A DNA stretch of 57,715 nt from Lentisphaeria bacterium UBA4640 (GTDB taxonomy: Bacteria; Verrucomicrobiota; Lentisphaeria; Victivallales; UBA1829): NCBI GenBank assembly GCA_002405835.1, contig DHMO01000030.1, positions 153,647 to 211,361 on the forward strand, given 5' to 3'. How positions within the stretch are numbered: position 1 is the first letter of the stretch; each line of letters opens with the position of its first letter. The position numbers and the translations under genes were made by a program. This document shows, one piece after another, positions 24,170 through 32,674 of the stretch. The notes under the pieces are model-generated. The model was not told the origin of the DNA. It searched no databases and saw nothing but the letters and a program-made list of their open reading frames with translations.

Positions 24170-25078
24170 ATGACAAAGAGCAGAATCGGATGCAATCTGG
24201 TTGATGTGGTTTCGGACGATGTCGCGGGGTTCTACACGCTTGCGGCGTACCGGAATGTCCTGAATGATTATGTGCGCTACCGGGAACTGATCGGCGCGCT
24301 GGAGTTTTCGCATGTGACGAACATCACGCCGGAGGAGGCTGTGACGGTCGGAAACTGGGCGCGCGAGCTCGGATTTGACACGTGGAGCATTCACTCGGAA
24401 CATCTGAACGTGGGCGACCGTCTGGAAGATTATCTGGCGGTTCAGAAACATGAGGCGGAGGTCTGCGCCGCGCTGGGGTGTCAGGTGATGGTGTGTCACC
24501 TTCCGAACCTTCGCCCGTATGTGGATTTCGAGCGGGATCTGGATGTGATCGGCAAGGTCGCGGAGCTGACACACGCGAACGGAGTGCGTCTGGCGGTTGA
24601 GACCTGTTTTTATCCGGATGCGGAGGGCGCGCTTCAGCCGGATGCGGAGCTGGTGATCAAGGTCGTGGAAACACTGAACATGGACGACGTCGGCGTCAAT
24701 GTTGACACGGGACACAATCTGATCGGCCAGTCACATGGACGCGAGGCTGATCTGGAGCGGATTCTTTCGGGCGAAGAGAAGCAGACTCTTCCGGATCTGG
24801 TGCGCCGGATCGGGAAGAAGCTGTTCACGACGCATCTGCAGGACAATTTTGGGATGAACGATGATCATCAGGCTCCGGGTTTCGGCTACATCGACTGGGA
24901 AGCGCTTCTTTCCGCGATTCTGGAGACCGGCTATCAAGGACCGCTGATGATGGAATTGACGGGCGCCGGAGTGAAGCCCCGCCGCACGGTTCCGCAGATG
25001 CGGAAGTTCCCGCTGGACAAAGAGATCATTTTTTCCGCGAGCTATCTGAACTTTCTGCTCAAAGAGAACGCACGGTAA
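24170..25078 (+). CDS. sugar phosphate isomerase/epimerase (xylose-isomerase-like TIM barrel)
   Basis: A 302-residue member of the AP-endonuclease-2 / xylose-isomerase-like barrel family. Likely metal ligands are the Glu of VETCFY, the Asp and His of NVDTGH, the His of TTHLQDN and the Glu of MELTG. Such enzymes isomerise or epimerise sugars or sugar acids. It is cytoplasmic and first in a three-gene operon, with gaps of 23 and 12 bases to the next genes. It may process the sugar released by the secreted glycosidase. AAGGAG precedes the ATG. Confidence 0.82.
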   Translation: MTKSRIGCNLVDVVSDDVAGFYTLAAYRNVLNDYVRYRELIGALEFSHVTNITPEEAVTVGNWARELGFDTWSIHSEHLNVGDRLEDYLAVQKHEAEVCAALGCQVMVCHLPNLRPYVDFERDLDVIGKVAELTHANGVRLAVETCFYPDAEGALQPDAELVIKVVETLNMDDVGVNVDTGHNLIGQSHGREADLERILSGEEKQTLPDLVRRIGKKLFTTHLQDNFGMNDDHQAPGFGYIDWEALLSAILETGYQGPLMMELTGAGVKPRRTVPQMRKFPLDKEIIFSASYLNFLLKENAR

Positions 25079-25101
25079 CCCCGGAGAGAAAAGGAGGAGT
25101 C

Positions 25102-25821
25102 ATGAAGTTTTTTTCAGGAGGAAAACGGGAGGGGAGGAGCGGCTTCACCCTTGTAGAACTGCTGATAACGATTGCGATCATCGCCATCCTCGCCGGGATG
25201 CTTCTCCCGGCGTTGAATGCGGCGCGGAGCAAGGCAAGAAATATTCAGTGCGTGAACAATCAGAAGCAGCTTGGACTTGCGCACATTGCCTACACGGACG
25301 ACAATAAATCCTATTTTGCTCCGAACAGCATTGCAGCGGAGTGGCCGGGCATGGTGACCGGACGCTGGTATGCGGGGAATTCTCCGTATCTTGCCCATTA
25401 CATGCAGAATCAGAGGAAAGTCATTCAGCTGGCGCTCTGCCCTTCCACGGATTACACCAGAGAACCGGGGGCAACGGGGAGCCGTCCGGATTCCTCGTAT
25501 GGAATGGCGGGAAATTCGATGAGTGCGCCATTTCTGATGACTTCATGGAAGAATTCATTGAGCAATGCGCTTATGATGATGGATTACGGGCGGGAGGCCC
25601 GCTGGAACTACAATGGCGGCGGCTCCGTGCTCCAGAAAAATTATCTGCAGGCGACGAAATTTTTCAATGATGAAAATCCGGCGAAAACCGATGTTGCTGT
25701 CTTTACACGGCACAACGCTCGGGCGAATCTGATTTTTGCCGACGGTCATGCGGAAAGCATGTCGAGAAATGTTTTCCGTTATCATATTTCGACTTGTACA
25801 CGTTTCACAAAAATCAAATAA
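25102..25821 (+). CDS. double-motif pseudopilin-like protein
   Basis: A 239-residue protein with a prepilin leader. Cleavage is expected between Gly14 and Phe15 (RSG/FTLVELL), with Glu at +5, followed by a hydrophobic helix. Near the C-terminus His204, nine residues, then Asp214-Gly215 make the H-X9-DG motif. The part between is a soluble domain typical of DUF1559-like pseudopilins. Such double-motif proteins are known to be abundant in Lentisphaerae and related phyla, and their job is not settled. Position between an epimerase and a secreted glycosidase in one operon suggests a substrate-specific surface role. Confidence 0.85.
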   Translation: MKFFSGGKREGRSGFTLVELLITIAIIAILAGMLLPALNAARSKARNIQCVNNQKQLGLAHIAYTDDNKSYFAPNSIAAEWPGMVTGRWYAGNSPYLAHYMQNQRKVIQLALCPSTDYTREPGATGSRPDSSYGMAGNSMSAPFLMTSWKNSLSNALMMMDYGREARWNYNGGGSVLQKNYLQATKFFNDENPAKTDVAVFTRHNARANLIFADGHAESMSRNVFRYHISTCTRFTKIK

Positions 25822-25833
25822 CAGGAGCTTTTT

Positions 25834-28800
25834 ATGCAGATGAAACAATTGATGCTGGGCGCTTTTTTTGCGTTCGGAACGGTTCTTTTTGCGGACACGG
25901 CGGAGTTCTCGCTGAAACAGGCATCCGACGTCCGCTTCAATCCGGCGGCTGCGGGGGCGCAGGGCGGTGTTTCGAGCGTGTTCGATCAGGCGTTGAACCG
26001 CGATGTGGTGAAACTCAATTACGCGCTTCCTCCGGGAACGGATAAAAACAGAAATCTTCACGTCGTTTTTCCGGAAGCGTCGAAACTCCAGTGGGAATCC
26101 ATTGAAAGCATTACTCTGGATTACCAGGGGGGACTCGGGCACTGTGCGTTCATCATCGTCGACCGTGACGGTGAAGTGTTCGGTTACAAGAAACGGCACA
26201 TGCTCGGCGGCGGAAAATGGGTTTCGTATACGGCTTTCTTCACGGATCCGAACGGGAAATCCTATCATACGTGGGGCGGAAAGAGCAAACGGAACGGAAT
26301 CATGGATCCGCCTCTGCGTCTTTCTTCGCTGAATATTACGATTTATCCCGCCTATATTGCCGGACAGCTTCGCGGAGTTCCTCCGTGGGGAATCAAACCG
26401 ACTGCGGAAGAGATTGCAAAGGGAATGAAACCGGTCGATCTCCTGCTTTCCGGAATCAGAATCAAGGGCGTGAAGTACAATCCCGCAAAGAAAACGGAAA
26501 AAAACGTTTCTGCAGTGAACTCTTCGGAAGGCGTTTCTGCAAAGTTCGAGGAAATCGGAACCGTTGTGCCGCTCCTGAAGGGAAATTCGCAGAAGCTCAA
26601 GTACACTTTGACCAATCCGGGCGGCACGGAACTCTCCGTTGCCGTTTCCGCCGCAAGCAGGCGGGCTCTGACGCTGGAGCCGGAACAGAAGGATGTGCGG
26701 ACCGTTGTTCTGAAAGCGGGGGAGACAAAGGAGATCACGCTCCCTTTTGACTACAGCCGTCCGGGATTCTATGACGTCGTTTTGAATCTTTCCACAGGAA
26801 AGACAGTCAGGACGTTCGTCAGCACCTGGGAGCCGGTCGGCAACAGCTGGAAGGATACGCCGGAGACTTTTTTTGCGACGCAGTGTTCGCTTGATATTTT
26901 TGAGAGAGCTTTCGGACCGTACCGCGAACAGGACTACCGGAATATGCGGGACGCCGGCGTGAAGCTGGTCCGTTTCGTGCTGCGCTGGCGGAATGTGGAA
27001 CCGGAAAAGGGCGGTCCGTTAAACTGGAGCATGTACGATAAAATCTTCAAAGCTCTGAAAGCGCACGGCTTGACCGGCTACCCGATCATCAGCAATGCTC
27101 CGGGCTGGTCGGTGAATCCGGAGATTCTTAAAAACAAACCCCGTTTTGTCATGTCGTGCGCGCCGGACAACAAACTGTTTGCGGAGTTCGCCGCGAAAGT
27201 TGCGGACCGCTACCGCGACTATACGGATTATTATCAGATCTGGAATGAACCGTATGCGCGTCATTATTACTGGGGCGGGGATGCGGACAGCTATGCGGAT
27301 ATGCTGAAACAGTCGTATGCCGCAGTGAAAAAGGTCAATCCGAAGGCGAAAATCTGTGCCGGCGCCGCATGGGACGAGGTGTTTTTCAAAGCGAAGGGAA
27401 GCTATGACTTCTGGCCTTTCCATTGTCATGGCGATGTTGAGGCGCTGCATGCGGGAATTGCACGGCACCGCAAGATGGCCGGCGGTGCAAAAGCCGACAT
27501 GTCGGTTTTCTGGAACGATGAAACCGGATTTGCCGTTGACCCGTTTGCGGAAGGTGCAGAGATAAAAAAAGCGTCGGAAATCTGCAAAAAGGCTGTTGTG
27601 AACCGCGCGGAGGGGATCAGCAACCACGTCTGGTTCGTCTACCGGGGCTCGCCCTCCGCGCCGACGAATCCGCGCGACAATTATCCATCCGTGGATGAGA
27701 AAAACCGCTGCCGTCCCGTTGTCGCCGCCCATAACAATATGGTGCGGATGATCCGGCAGAGCAAATCCGTAAAGAACCTTTTCCGTCCGGGCACGGGCGA
27801 TGCCGTGCTGTTTAAGGCGGCAGACCGCAATGTCCTTGTATTCTGGCGTTCTGCTTTACCGAAAGGACAGACTGTTACGGTGAAATTTGCGGAACCTGTT
27901 TCCGGAACGCTTTACAATCTTTTCGGTTCGGAACTGCAGAAACTGGAGAATGTATCCGTGTTTTCGACCGCTCTGACGGAGGTGCCGCAGTATCTGGTTC
28001 TTCCGGCGAAGGCGGAAGTGAAAGATTTCCATTTCACTTCACTGCTGAATCTGCCGTATCAATGGATCCGTAAAACGGGTGACACGGTGCAAAGGGTCGA
28101 TTTCCAGATCACAAATCCGCTTGAGCGGGAATTGTGCGGAACAATGCGCTTTTTTGCGGACGGAGGGTGGAGCCCGGACGCCGCAACGGTTCCGGTGAAA
28201 GTCGCTCCGGGGAAAACATTTGCCGGTTCTATGAATTTTTCCGCGGGGAAGGGGGCGGAAACACTTGCATTTCCCCGTTTTGAATTTCAGTCTTCCGACG
28301 AAACGGTCCGGGTTGCAGGAGATCTGAAATTTGTCGCCTGTACTCCGCTGGGGAAAGATTGGCTGCTGCTTGCGGATGCAAAGGACAGGAAGTCAATGCT
28401 CAACTTGCGCACGGGGGATGTCGACGCCGATATGTTCTGGCAAGGAGCGGATGACCTCAGTGCAAAAATTTATTCCAAGTGGGACGGCAAGTATCTTTAT
28501 CTGAAAGCGGAGGTTCGCGACAATATCCACTATCAGATCCGCAAGGGGTTTGCGATTTTCGAGGGAGACAGCATTCAAATTGCCTTCCGCAATGCCGTGG
28601 GCGCCTCCCGTGCGGAGTACCGCCAGTTCGGTTTTGCTTTGAACAACGACGGCGAGAAGACGTTTGCCCAGTGGCGGGGAAAATTCACGAAAGAGCCGGA
28701 TTTCAGCGTTGCCCGGAAGGGAATGCTGACCGTTTACGAAGTCCGTATTCCGTGGAGTGAACTCAATTTCAAACCGGAACCGGGGAATGTTTTTGAGCTT

Positions 28801-28911
28801 TCCGTGCTTGTCAACGACAATGACGGTCGCGCCCGCAAAGTTCTTCTTGAGTGGGGCGGCGGCATTCATGGAATGCGCGGCAAGCCGATGAATCCGCTGA
28901 TTCTGAAATAA
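25834..28911 (+). CDS. large secreted glycoside hydrolase (GH39-like) with C-terminal CBM9-like domain
   Basis: A 1025-residue protein with a signal peptide (about 1-22). Order: N-terminal beta-rich domain (about 25-215), a second beta domain (235-330), then a TIM barrel (about 345-640). The acid/base is likely Glu472 in IWNEPY and the nucleophile Glu563 in FWNDETG; the spacing and WNEP style are close to clan GH-A enzymes such as GH39. A C-terminal domain (about 845-1020) resembles CBM9-type sugar-binding modules. AGGAG precedes the ATG. Last gene of the operon with the pseudopilin. Substrate not determinable; a beta-xylosidic or beta-mannosidic polysaccharide is possible. Confidence 0.78.
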   Translation: MQMKQLMLGAFFAFGTVLFADTAEFSLKQASDVRFNPAAAGAQGGVSSVFDQALNRDVVKLNYALPPGTDKNRNLHVVFPEASKLQWESIESITLDYQGGLGHCAFIIVDRDGEVFGYKKRHMLGGGKWVSYTAFFTDPNGKSYHTWGGKSKRNGIMDPPLRLSSLNITIYPAYIAGQLRGVPPWGIKPTAEEIAKGMKPVDLLLSGIRIKGVKYNPAKKTEKNVSAVNSSEGVSAKFEEIGTVVPLLKGNSQKLKYTLTNPGGTELSVAVSAASRRALTLEPEQKDVRTVVLKAGETKEITLPFDYSRPGFYDVVLNLSTGKTVRTFVSTWEPVGNSWKDTPETFFATQCSLDIFERAFGPYREQDYRNMRDAGVKLVRFVLRWRNVEPEKGGPLNWSMYDKIFKALKAHGLTGYPIISNAPGWSVNPEILKNKPRFVMSCAPDNKLFAEFAAKVADRYRDYTDYYQIWNEPYARHYYWGGDADSYADMLKQSYAAVKKVNPKAKICAGAAWDEVFFKAKGSYDFWPFHCHGDVEALHAGIARHRKMAGGAKADMSVFWNDETGFAVDPFAEGAEIKKASEICKKAVVNRAEGISNHVWFVYRGSPSAPTNPRDNYPSVDEKNRCRPVVAAHNNMVRMIRQSKSVKNLFRPGTGDAVLFKAADRNVLVFWRSALPKGQTVTVKFAEPVSGTLYNLFGSELQKLENVSVFSTALTEVPQYLVLPAKAEVKDFHFTSLLNLPYQWIRKTGDTVQRVDFQITNPLERELCGTMRFFADGGWSPDAATVPVKVAPGKTFAGSMNFSAGKGAETLAFPRFEFQSSDETVRVAGDLKFVACTPLGKDWLLLADAKDRKSMLNLRTGDVDADMFWQGADDLSAKIYSKWDGKYLYLKAEVRDNIHYQIRKGFAIFEGDSIQIAFRNAVGASRAEYRQFGFALNNDGEKTFAQWRGKFTKEPDFSVARKGMLTVYEVRIPWSELNFKPEPGNVFELSVLVNDNDGRARKVLLEWGGGIHGMRGKPMNPLILK

Positions 28912-28930
28912 TCCGTATTGCGGAAAACAG

Positions 28931-28972
28931 AACAGCCGCCTGTGCAGTCTTCACTGAACAGGCGGCTGTTTT
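28931..28972. terminator. bidirectional terminator
   Basis: AACAGCCGCCTGT and ACAGGCGGCTGTT pair perfectly over 13 bp with a 14-base loop and then TT, between two convergent genes. Confidence 0.85.
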
Positions 28973-28994
28973 ATGTAATTTTCTGCGAGGGCGT

Positions 28995-30074
28995 TTATCT
29001 GGAAGCGGGCTTCCCGTTTGCGGCGGCTGTAAACTTTTTGAAGACTTCGATCTCCGCGGGATCGTATGGGCGGAGATTGATTCGGAAGAGCTCATGCTGC
29101 CATTTTGTGAGATCAAGAGAATGATTTCCGTTTTCGTACATCTGCCAGAGCGATTCCCACGGTTCATTTGTCTGATATTTCCCTGCGACGAATCCCCAGC
29201 AGTAACAACCGATGCGTTCCAGGAAGAAAACGGGGAGCATTTGCGCCACTTCGTTTTTTGTAATCCGGTTCAGCCATTCGGTGTTTACAATCGGGCGGTT
29301 GTATTGTTTCAGGTGATTGATCTTGAGAATTTCGCTTTCAAAATCGGAATAGCCGTGGTAGCTGACGATATCGGAAAGTTCCAGCGCCCGCGCTTCGATT
29401 TCGCTTTTGACGCCGCCGGAGCAGTCCTTCCAGACCCCGGCGGTGAGAGGCTGAACCGGTGAAATTTCCCTTGCGATTTCAAAAAAACGTTCCATATACG
29501 GGAGACTTTTCGAGCCGCGATTTCCGTTTCCGGGTTCGTTGAAAAGATCCCAGATTACAACGCGGGGATCCTTTGCATATTTTTCGATGATTTCTCCGGC
29601 CATCCGGTAATAGCCGGCTTCAGTTTCCGGATCATCCATGGGGTTGTAACCGACGGAAGAACGTATGGCGTGCGGAGATTTCTTTTTCCCTCCATGATAA
29701 CCGATGTCATACGTCTGCGGCCCGAGTTTCGGTTCCGAATAGATTTCTTTCGGAACGGTGCAGTCGTTGCCGAATACGATGAGCGCGGCGATTCCGTGTT
29801 TTGCGCAGGTTGAAAGGTATTGATCAAGCCTCCGCATGAATGTGTCGTGTTCCTCTTTCCATACCGTGTATTCAAGGATGAGGCGGACCGTGTTGAATCC
29901 GATGGAGGCTGCGAGCGCCAGTTCGCGGTCCGCGGTCTGCAGATGCGCCTCGAAATCCAGTTCCTGCCATTGTTCGATGCGGTTGCAGCAGTCGCTTCCC
30001 ATAAAGTTGCAACCGCAAAGCCACGGCTGCTTTTCGTACCAGTCCCACGCTTGTTCTTCGCTCCATTTTCGCAT
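28995..30074 (-). CDS. cytoplasmic GH5-like glycoside hydrolase
   Basis: A 359-residue single-domain TIM-barrel enzyme of clan GH-A. The acid/base is Glu180 in WDLFNEPG and the nucleophile Glu266 in VNTEWL, with the usual wide spacing. There is no signal peptide; the protein begins directly with the barrel (MRKWSEEQAWDWYEKQ). It should act on imported oligosaccharides. It converges with the secreted glycosidase gene and has its own promoter. Assignment to GH5 rather than a sister family is tentative. Confidence 0.72.
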   Translation of the reverse strand: MRKWSEEQAWDWYEKQPWLCGCNFMGSDCCNRIEQWQELDFEAHLQTADRELALAASIGFNTVRLILEYTVWKEEHDTFMRRLDQYLSTCAKHGIAALIVFGNDCTVPKEIYSEPKLGPQTYDIGYHGGKKKSPHAIRSSVGYNPMDDPETEAGYYRMAGEIIEKYAKDPRVVIWDLFNEPGNGNRGSKSLPYMERFFEIAREISPVQPLTAGVWKDCSGGVKSEIEARALELSDIVSYHGYSDFESEILKINHLKQYNRPIVNTEWLNRITKNEVAQMLPVFFLERIGCYCWGFVAGKYQTNEPWESLWQMYENGNHSLDLTKWQHELFRINLRPYDPAEIEVFKKFTAAANGKPASR

Positions 30075-30124
30075 AATGCATTCCCTTTCGGTTTCCGGTC
30101 AATGAGTTTGTGGTCGATTTGAGG

Positions 30125-30152
30125 ATTATACAGCAGAATGTGTTTTTTGCAA
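30125..30152 (-). promoter_or_regulatory. promoter of the GH5-like gene
   Basis: Minus strand TTGCAA (30152-30147), 16 bases, TATAAT (30130-30125). Confidence 0.7.
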
Positions 30153-30228
30153 TATCATTTTAAATAATACTTTTGTTTTGAAGAAGTCTTATTGTGTTTT
30201 TATAAAGAATTTTTCCTGAGTGCAAAAT

Positions 30229-30269
30229 AAAGACGCCGCATCTGCGGTTTGAGCAGATGCGGCGTCTTT
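30229..30269 (-). terminator. strong terminator of the Gfo/Idh/MocA gene
   Basis: A perfect 17-bp stem (30229-30245 with 30253-30269) and 7-base loop, followed on the minus strand by ATTTTGC. Confidence 0.88.
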
Positions 30270-30283
30270 GCTGAAATGGCCGC

Positions 30284-31447
30284 TTACTTCTGGAAGGACT
30301 TGGAGAAGTCCACGTCCGCGGCGGGTTTGACGACCTTCTTGACATAGCGGGAGGTGGAAACAAGTTTTTCCAGCATCTCCGCGTATTCCTCTGCATCGAT
30401 CGGAAGTTCAACCGGTTTCTGTTTGAGTCCCGAAAGAAGCATGGCGTTGCCGAGTTCAAGGCCGCGGATGCCTTCCTGGGCGGGGGCAATCAGCTTGTCG
30501 CCTTTCAGAATGGCGTTGCAGAAGTTCTCAATGATGTCGCGGTGCTGGTGTGAGCCGTCCTCCGTGTTGAACGGAATATCAACGAACCACTTGTTTGGCG
30601 TGGCGAAGGACTGGGTTGTCTCTTTGCTGAACTGAGAGGTCGGAATTTCGTTGCGGACGAAGGTGAGTTTCTGGTTTTCGTAGACGAGTTTTCCGCGTTC
30701 TGCGGCGATTTCCAGCCGGTTGGTTCCCGGGGCTTCGCCGGTGGTCGCGATGAAAACGCCGGTCGCGCCGTTCGGGTACTCAAGAACCGCGGTGACGTCG
30801 TCCTCGACTTCGATGTCGTGGAATTTGCCGAGTGCGGCGATTGCAGTGACTTTTTTCGGCATTCCGAAGAACCACTGCATGAGGTCGAGCTGGTGGGGGC
30901 ACTGGTTGAGGAGGACGCCGCCGCCTTCGCCGCGCCAGCTTGCGCGCCAGTCGCCGGAATCGTAGTAGGCCTGGGTTCGGAACCAGTCGGTGATGATCCA
31001 GTTGACGCGGCGGATTTCTCCGAGTTCGCCGGAATCAATGAGCTGTTTGATTTTTTTGTGGGCGCCGATGGTTCTCTGGTTGAACATTGCGGCGAGTTTG
31101 AGCTCCGGATGTTTCTTCGCGGCTTCGATGAGCTCGAGCGCGAGTTTCTTGTGCACGGAGATCGGTTTTTCGGTGATGACATGTTTGCCGTGGTTCATCG
31201 CCTCGATTGCGAGGGAGACGTGGAAGTAGTGGGGGACGGCGATGATGACGGCGTCGATATCCGCCTCTTTGAAAAACTTGTCGGTATCGGTGAAAAGCTG
31301 AATCTTTTCGGGATCGTACTTTTTTAGTTTTTCGGGGTTGATATCGCAGAGAGCGGTGAGTTTCGCGTTGGAGAGCTGTCCGATGCTGACAACATGAGCG
31401 CTGCCCATATTGCCGACGCCGATAATGCCGATTTTTACCTGATCCAT
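30284..31447 (-). CDS. Gfo/Idh/MocA-family NAD(P)-dependent oxidoreductase
   Basis: A 387-residue dehydrogenase. I chose the ATG at 31447, where AAAGGA lies 9 bases upstream and the Rossmann motif GIIGVGNMGSAH starts at residue 8; the open frame further upstream is non-coding. The EKPIS motif with the substrate-binding lysine is at about residue 95, and the C-terminal alpha/beta domain follows. Family members oxidise or reduce sugars, inositols or sugar acids. Promoter: minus strand TTGCAA (31514-31509), 16 bases, TATGTT (31492-31487). Confidence 0.88.
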   Translation of the reverse strand: MDQVKIGIIGVGNMGSAHVVSIGQLSNAKLTALCDINPEKLKKYDPEKIQLFTDTDKFFKEADIDAVIIAVPHYFHVSLAIEAMNHGKHVITEKPISVHKKLALELIEAAKKHPELKLAAMFNQRTIGAHKKIKQLIDSGELGEIRRVNWIITDWFRTQAYYDSGDWRASWRGEGGGVLLNQCPHQLDLMQWFFGMPKKVTAIAALGKFHDIEVEDDVTAVLEYPNGATGVFIATTGEAPGTNRLEIAAERGKLVYENQKLTFVRNEIPTSQFSKETTQSFATPNKWFVDIPFNTEDGSHQHRDIIENFCNAILKGDKLIAPAQEGIRGLELGNAMLLSGLKQKPVELPIDAEEYAEMLEKLVSTSRYVKKVVKPAADVDFSKSFQK

Positions 31448-31729
31448 GTTCTGAAATCCTTTTGTTGGTTGAACTGTTTCATAAATAACATAGCCGTGTG
31501 TGCGGATATTGCAAAAGCAATTCGCGGAAAAACAACGGAAAAGTTGTATTCTTGTATCAGCCCGTGCGGGACGCGGGAGCATCGGTGCAGCAGACATAAC
31601 GATGTGTGAAGCGGGTATGCCTTTCAGCAGAAATTCTTGAAATGCAGGAGAAAATTTTTATTCCCCTTGATTTTCTCCGGACTGTGCATTACATTAATCT
31701 CCTCAAATTTCAACGGAACAGGAAAACAA

Positions 31730-32674
31730 ATGAATACAGTGCTTCAGATCGCCGCCGGTATTGGCGGACTCGTGCTGCTCTGCTACGGCGCCGACTTCCT
31801 CGTGCGGGGCGGCGTGCAGATCGCGAAAAAATTCAAAGTCACTCCGCTTGTTATCGGACTCACCCTCGTGGCGTTCGCAACAAGCGCGCCGGAACTCGTG
31901 GTCAGCTGCGATGCGGCGCTGCAGGGGGCGGGCGACATCGCGCTCGGAAATGTCATCGGCTCCAATATCTGCAATATCGCTCTGATTCTCGGACTCAGCG
32001 CGCTCATCACGCCGCTGCGCGTGAACCCGAATCTGTTCAAGCTCGATGTTCCGCTGATGATCGGGGCGTCAGTTCTGCTTGTGTTCTTTCTCTGGCTCTC
32101 CGACGGACTCAACCGGCTGGAAGGGGCGGTCTTCTTCGCGGGAATCATCGCCTATGTGGTGTACAGCGTCTATGTCGCACGGAAGAGCGGCGAAGAGGTG
32201 ACCGAAGTCGAGGGCGACGGCAAGCCGCTTTCAGTTGCGGTTTCCATCGGGCTCGTTCTGCTCGGGCTCGCCATGCTGGTGGGCGGAGCGAAACTGCTGG
32301 TCGGTTCGGCGGTCTGGCTCGCGCATCTGCTCGGTGTGACGGAGGCTGTGATCGGGCTGACGATTGTCGCGGTCGGGACGAGTCTTCCGGAGCTGGCGAC
32401 TTCCGTGGTCGCGGCTTTGAAAGGGGAACGCGACATCGCAATCGGCAACGTGGTCGGCTCCAACATTTTCAATATTCTTGCGATTCTCGGAGCGGCGCCG
32501 CTGGTGAAGCCGCTTGCGGCAACGAATATCAGCCCGACAGATCTGGCGATGATGCTTTTCTGTGCGGTTGCTCTCTATCCGATCATGAAAACGGGGCTGG
32601 TGATCTCCCGCAAGGAGGGAGTGTTCCTTCTCCTGGTCTACATCGGCTACACGGTCTGGCTGATTATCGGCTGA
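31730..32674 (+). CDS. calcium/sodium antiporter (CaCA family, YrbG-like)
   Basis: A 314-residue membrane protein with ten helices in two inverted repeats. Each repeat carries the ion-binding signature: SAPELVVSCDAAL with GNVIGSNICN, and TSLPELATSVVAAL with GNVVGSNIFN. It exchanges sodium for calcium or a similar cation. I chose ATG 31730 after ACAGGAAAAC; the upstream frame is leader. A plausible promoter is TTGATT (31667-31672), 17 bases, TACATT (31690-31695). Its last 11 bases overlap the convergent PBP2 gene. Confidence 0.9.
   Translation: MNTVLQIAAGIGGLVLLCYGADFLVRGGVQIAKKFKVTPLVIGLTLVAFATSAPELVVSCDAALQGAGDIALGNVIGSNICNIALILGLSALITPLRVNPNLFKLDVPLMIGASVLLVFFLWLSDGLNRLEGAVFFAGIIAYVVYSVYVARKSGEEVTEVEGDGKPLSVAVSIGLVLLGLAMLVGGAKLLVGSAVWLAHLLGVTEAVIGLTIVAVGTSLPELATSVVAALKGERDIAIGNVVGSNIFNILAILGAAPLVKPLAATNISPTDLAMMLFCAVALYPIMKTGLVISRKEGVFLLLVYIGYTVWLIIG

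Noticed and set aside
26217..26750. Plus-strand frame of 177 codons inside the GH39-like gene
   Set aside because: Shifted-frame shadow; no start context and no domain.
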